56,185 nucleotides of DNA. Source: Rhodobacter sp. Its GTDB lineage: Bacteria; Pseudomonadota; Alphaproteobacteria; Rhodobacterales; Rhodobacteraceae. The stretch lies in assembly GCA_030066215.1 (NCBI GenBank), contig JASJCA010000010.1:1-56185 (forward strand), written 5' to 3'. The position numbers and the translations under genes are program-made. This document shows positions 53,574 to 56,185 of the stretch, piece after piece. The notes under the pieces are model-generated. The model saw nothing but the letters and a program-made list of their open reading frames with translations. It was not told where the DNA came from and ran no database searches. Position 1 is the stretch's first letter, and each line of letters begins with the position of its first letter.

Positions 53574-54482
53574 TCAGAGTTCATTCAAAAATGGGAGAGC
53601 ATACTCATCGAGCCAGAAGCCAACCGAATCTGACACCCAAAACAACCCGACCCAACAAACGATATAAATAGAAACTTTTTGGAGTGGCGATAAAATTATG
53701 ATAAGAAGATATATTATCGCCAATATAACTAATAACATCTCCTCGGCAAATTTTTTTTCTCCCTCAAACTTATCTTGATGAAAATCAATTACCCACTCCC
53801 GCAAATTTCCCCCAATATTCTCAGGCATCAAAAGCACAATATATTGCCCAACGAACAATATCATACCAATAATAACAAAAGTGACGAAAATCAATCTGCC
53901 AGCACTTAAAAAAAATCTCTCCAAATTCGGGAATAGATGCAATATTGTACCGTATAAAAGCATAACCAAGAAAAAAAGTGCGCCCACGAGGACAGCCGAC
54001 GATAGGAAAATGAATGCAATGGCAATCGCCCTAAACGCGCCCGCTCTAAAGATCTCCAAAATTTCGACCGTCACATCAAACGACAAAATGATTATAATTG
54101 TGGAAGTATAACTCAAAATTGACCAAAATATTATGTTATTTCCACGTGGCAGAAATAGATCTGGAATTTTTCTATTACCCTTCCAGAATAATCGATGGAT
54201 GAAAGTAGTTAATAGTGGCAGTGTGAGAAGTGATGTCACCGTCAGCATGTCAGAATCAAATTCGAACTCAAGGCGTAATACCGAGAATAGCCAATCCCAC
54301 CATGCGTTGGATATTTGTCTAAATTTTCTGGCAGCAGCACCAATTATCTCGAGAAATCTGAACGTCTCGATTATGGCACCTGAAATCAACAATGCACTCG
54401 GTAGTCCATATAGGAATTTGAATGCTTGCGCAAAGCGATGCCAAACATGGTTCATGAAGTTCATTACTTCCTGGAAGGTCAT
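53574..54482 (-). CDS. AT-rich polytopic membrane protein of unknown function
   Basis: 302 residues from the ATG at 54482 (ATG at 54464 also possible; a longer frame would need TTG at 54530). Six or seven hydrophobic helices, rich in Ile, Leu and Phe, for example [19 protein letters not shown]-like stretches near the end and [20 protein letters not shown] in the middle. The base composition is far lower in GC than anything else in the window, with many A/T-ending codons, so recent transfer is very likely. No family recognised. Its stop lies 22 nt upstream of the rpmC promoter. Confidence 0.75.
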   Translation of the reverse strand: MTFQEVMNFMNHVWHRFAQAFKFLYGLPSALLISGAIIETFRFLEIIGAAARKFRQISNAWWDWLFSVLRLEFEFDSDMLTVTSLLTLPLLTTFIHRLFWKGNRKIPDLFLPRGNNIIFWSILSYTSTIIIILSFDVTVEILEIFRAGAFRAIAIAFIFLSSAVLVGALFFLVMLLYGTILHLFPNLERFFLSAGRLIFVTFVIIGMILFVGQYIVLLMPENIGGNLREWVIDFHQDKFEGEKKFAEEMLLVILAIIYLLIIILSPLQKVSIYIVCWVGLFWVSDSVGFWLDEYALPFLNEL

Positions 54483-54592
54483 TAGGTCGGTCGGGTTTGC
54501 CACTCGGCGACGAATGAATATCGGGCGCAAAACTCTTCAGCAAGTTGTAACCTGCGCTTCAGCGCACCAATCCAACCATGACAAAGAACTTG

Positions 54593-54650
54593 GGGTCGCG
54601 CCCGCCCTGGGGGGCGGGGTCGGGCGCGATCCGGGATTGCAGCCCGGGGG
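54593..54650. repeat. Second copy of the short hairpin repeat of 6519-6570, inverted
   Basis: The stem TCGCGCCCG / CGGGCGCGA (54596-54604 and 54621-54629) and the flanking CCGGGATTGCAGCCC match the reverse complement of 6520-6570. The closing base pair differs (G-C here, A-T there) in a compensating way. A further hairpin GGTTTTC-TAC-GAAAACC follows at 54698-54714. Confidence 0.65.
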
Positions 54651-54731
54651 ACTGTTGGGCAGGGCGGTACTCCGGATCAGACGGGGTGCGGCCCGCAGGT
54701 TTTCTACGAAAACCCGCTCCGCCGCACTGTC

Positions 54732-54756
54732 GTCATAGCCCGTGCCGGGCTATGAC
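54732..54756 (+). promoter_or_regulatory. Hairpin at the translation start of the 2OG-Fe(II) oxygenase-like gene
   Basis: A perfect 11-bp stem (GTCATAGCCCG / CGGGCTATGAC) with a 3-nt loop ends five bases before the ATG at 54762, in place of a Shine-Dalgarno sequence. It could hide the start site, or mark a transcript that begins after the hairpin and is leaderless. Confidence 0.55.
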
Positions 54757-54761
54757 GCTTC

Positions 54762-55379
54762 ATGGCACAAATCTCATCGCTTTTCGTCACCCGCCTCTAC
54801 CGCGCCGCGTTGAACGACCGCGGGGCGGTCGATCCGGGCGAGCTGGAGGCCGCGTGCCTGTCCATTGCCGAGGATGACGAGGCCGGGCAGGACTGGTGCG
54901 AGGCGAACGGGTATCCGGGCTATACCTCCTATGCCTCGCTGAGCGATCTGCCCTGGCGGTTTCCGATCTTCGCCGACGTGGTGGCGGCGCTCGACGCACA
55001 TGTGGCGTCGTTTGCCGAGGATCTGGAATTCGATCTGGAGGGGCGGGAGCTGAAGCTCGAGGACATCTGGATCAACATCCTGCCCGAGGGCGGGATGCAT
55101 GCCAGCCACATCCACCCGCACTCGGTGATCTCGGGCACCACCTACGTTGCCATGCCGGACGGCGCCTCAGCGCTGAAGCTGGAGGACCCCCGCTCGGCCC
55201 GGATGATGGCGGCCCCGGCCCGGACGCCGGACGCGCGCGAAGAGCTGCGGACCTTCGTGTATGTGACCCCCAAGGCCGGCGAGGTTCTGCTGTGGGAGAG
55301 CTGGCTTCGGCACGAGGTGCCGATGAACATGTCGGAGGGTGAGCGGATCTCGGTCAGTTTCAACTACGGCTGGGCGTGA
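54762..55379 (+). CDS. 2OG-Fe(II) oxygenase-like protein (TIGR02466 type)
   Basis: 205 residues. The double-stranded beta-helix is suggested by IWINILPEGGMHASHIHPHSVISGTTYVAMPDGASALKLEDPR, with iron-ligand histidines in SHIHPHS, and by VLLWESWLRHEVPMNMSEGERISVSFNYGW, with the distal histidine and the 2-oxoglutarate-binding arginine. This is the pattern of the putative 2OG-Fe(II) oxygenases of TIGR02466. The substrate is unknown. No ribosome-binding site is visible; a hairpin precedes the ATG. Confidence 0.8.
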   Translation: MAQISSLFVTRLYRAALNDRGAVDPGELEAACLSIAEDDEAGQDWCEANGYPGYTSYASLSDLPWRFPIFADVVAALDAHVASFAEDLEFDLEGRELKLEDIWINILPEGGMHASHIHPHSVISGTTYVAMPDGASALKLEDPRSARMMAAPARTPDAREELRTFVYVTPKAGEVLLWESWLRHEVPMNMSEGERISVSFNYGWA

Positions 55380-55476
55380 GCGGCGCCAGCGGACCGGCCG
55401 CCGCGACGACCGGGCAATCTGCACCGGATCGTCTTGGTCCAATCGGCCGCGAGGCGCGTGGCGTCCAGCGCGGCGC

Positions 55477-55512
55477 AAAAAAGCCCCGCCGGCCTGAGAG
55501 GCGCGGCGGGGC
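55477..55512 (-). terminator. Rho-independent terminator of ccrM
   Basis: In the minus direction GCCCCGCCG... pairs with ...CGGCGGGGC and is followed by TTTTTT. It lies about 55 nt after the ccrM stop at 55568. Confidence 0.85.
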
Positions 55513-55567
55513 CAGGTCGTGCCGTGGTGTCAGGCCACAGGCACCGGCGGTAGTCCTTTTCGTACCC

Positions 55568-56185
55568 CTAGGTCATTTCCGCTCTGATCTGTTGGCGCAG
55601 GACGTCGATCGACACCGTCTTGCCGTCCCGCATGAAGCACCAGTAGGTCCATCCGTTGCAGCTCGGCGCGCCCTCTAGCGCCGCGCCCACCTGGTGGATC
55701 GATCCGGTCACGTCGGCCGCCACAAGCGTGCCATCGGCGCGCACCTTCGCCGTCTTGCCGTTCATCGAGGTCAAGACCTCGCCCGGCCGCAACAGCCCGC
55801 GCTCCACCAGTTGCCCGAACGGCACCCGCGGCGCGGCACGCTTCGAGGCGCTGACCTCCAGCACCGACCGGTCCAGTCGCCGCACCGTCGCCAGCCGCTT
55901 CTCGGCCACTTCGCGATAGGCGGCCTCGCGCTCGATGCCGATGAAGTCGCGCCCTAGCATCTTCGCCACCGCGCCGGTGGTTCCGGTGCCGAAAAACGGA
56001 TCCAGCACCAGATCCCCGGGCGAGGTGCAGCCCACCAGCACCCGGTGCAGCAGCGCCTCGGGCTTTTGCGTCGGATGCGCCTTGTCGCCGTTCCCGTCCT
56101 TCAGCCGCTCATGGCCCGTACAGATCGGCAAGACCCAGTCCGAGCGCATCTGGATGCCCTCGTTCAGCGCCTTCAGCGCCTCGTA
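55568..56185 (-). CDS. ccrM: CcrM-type adenine DNA methyltransferase, C-terminal part, cut by the window edge
   Basis: 206 residues visible; the frame is open to base 56185, so the N-terminus with the DPPY motif lies right of the window. YEALKALNEGIQMRSDW and HPTQKPEALLHRVL, then DLVLDPFFGTGTTGAVAKMLGRDFIGIE (the SAM-binding FGTG) are those of beta-class CcrM enzymes. The C-terminal RAMA-like domain (FGQLVERGLLRPGEVLTSMNGK, then GSIHQVGAALEGAPSCNGWTYW) is complete and contacts DNA. CcrM methylates GANTC in a cell-cycle-dependent way in alphaproteobacteria. Confidence 0.93.
   Translation of the reverse strand, partial: YEALKALNEGIQMRSDWVLPICTGHERLKDGNGDKAHPTQKPEALLHRVLVGCTSPGDLVLDPFFGTGTTGAVAKMLGRDFIGIEREAAYREVAEKRLATVRRLDRSVLEVSASKRAAPRVPFGQLVERGLLRPGEVLTSMNGKTAKVRADGTLVAADVTGSIHQVGAALEGAPSCNGWTYWCFMRDGKTVSIDVLRQQIRAEMT

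Overview
The window is high-GC DNA (about 65%) with the gene content and order of an alphaproteobacterium of the Rhodobacterales (Rhodobacter/Roseobacter type). The pointers are a bztABCD acidic amino acid transporter beside an ATP12 chaperone, crcB and rarA; a CcrM-type methyltransferase; the yidC-MOSC-yihA-argB neighbourhood; and ribosomal proteins typical of the group. I saw no rRNA, tRNA, CRISPR array, transposase or phage gene.

Layout. 1-1134: end of a peptide-type ABC binding protein. 1228-1701: a small orphan with a caspase-like motif pair. 1980-7126: a five-gene cytosolic group 3b-type [NiFe] hydrogenase operon with its maturation protease, preceded by an FNR-like box and containing a cyclic-nucleotide-binding-domain protein without a DNA-binding domain. 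7394-17494: two divergent amino-sugar operons. The minus-strand one holds murQ, an ABC sugar importer and a Gfo/Idh oxidoreductase; the plus-strand one holds a BadF-type kinase, a GntR regulator, a SIS protein and nagA. Two nearly identical 17-bp operators sit between them, and together they look like a MurNAc/GlcNAc (peptidoglycan sugar) salvage unit. 17498-20730: yihA, MOSC, yidC. 21439-27602: an EAL phosphodiesterase, ttcA, argB, a fatty acid hydroxylase/sterol desaturase-type enzyme, a ferredoxin-like protein and a SixA-type phosphatase. 28148-36957: a secreted DUF7450-like protein, bztDCBA, ATP12, a pseudouridine synthase, the fluoride channel and a polytopic membrane protein. 37072-53446: rarA and a long minus-strand run of ribosomal protein genes. 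53574-56185: an AT-rich membrane protein, a 2OG-Fe(II) oxygenase-like protein and the C-terminal part of ccrM.

The ribosomal block is split. Between rplO and rpmD, normally adjacent in the spc operon, lie about 4.8 kb holding four plus-strand non-ribosomal genes. The run also stops at rpmC, where rplP would be expected and an AT-rich foreign-looking gene is found instead. Good sigma-70-type promoters precede rpmC, rplO and rpsM, so each piece appears able to be transcribed on its own.

Intergenic DNA is rich in structure. There is a family of long stem-loop elements whose arms differ in sequence between copies but stay complementary; a second short hairpin repeat with a compensatory base change; clusters of perfect TTCGAA-centred palindromes; and hairpins after two binding-protein genes that probably set transporter subunit ratios. 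These unnamed repeat families, the split ribosomal operon and the hydrogenase-linked cNMP sensor are the most interesting items. All family assignments come from reading motifs and gene context; no database search was run.
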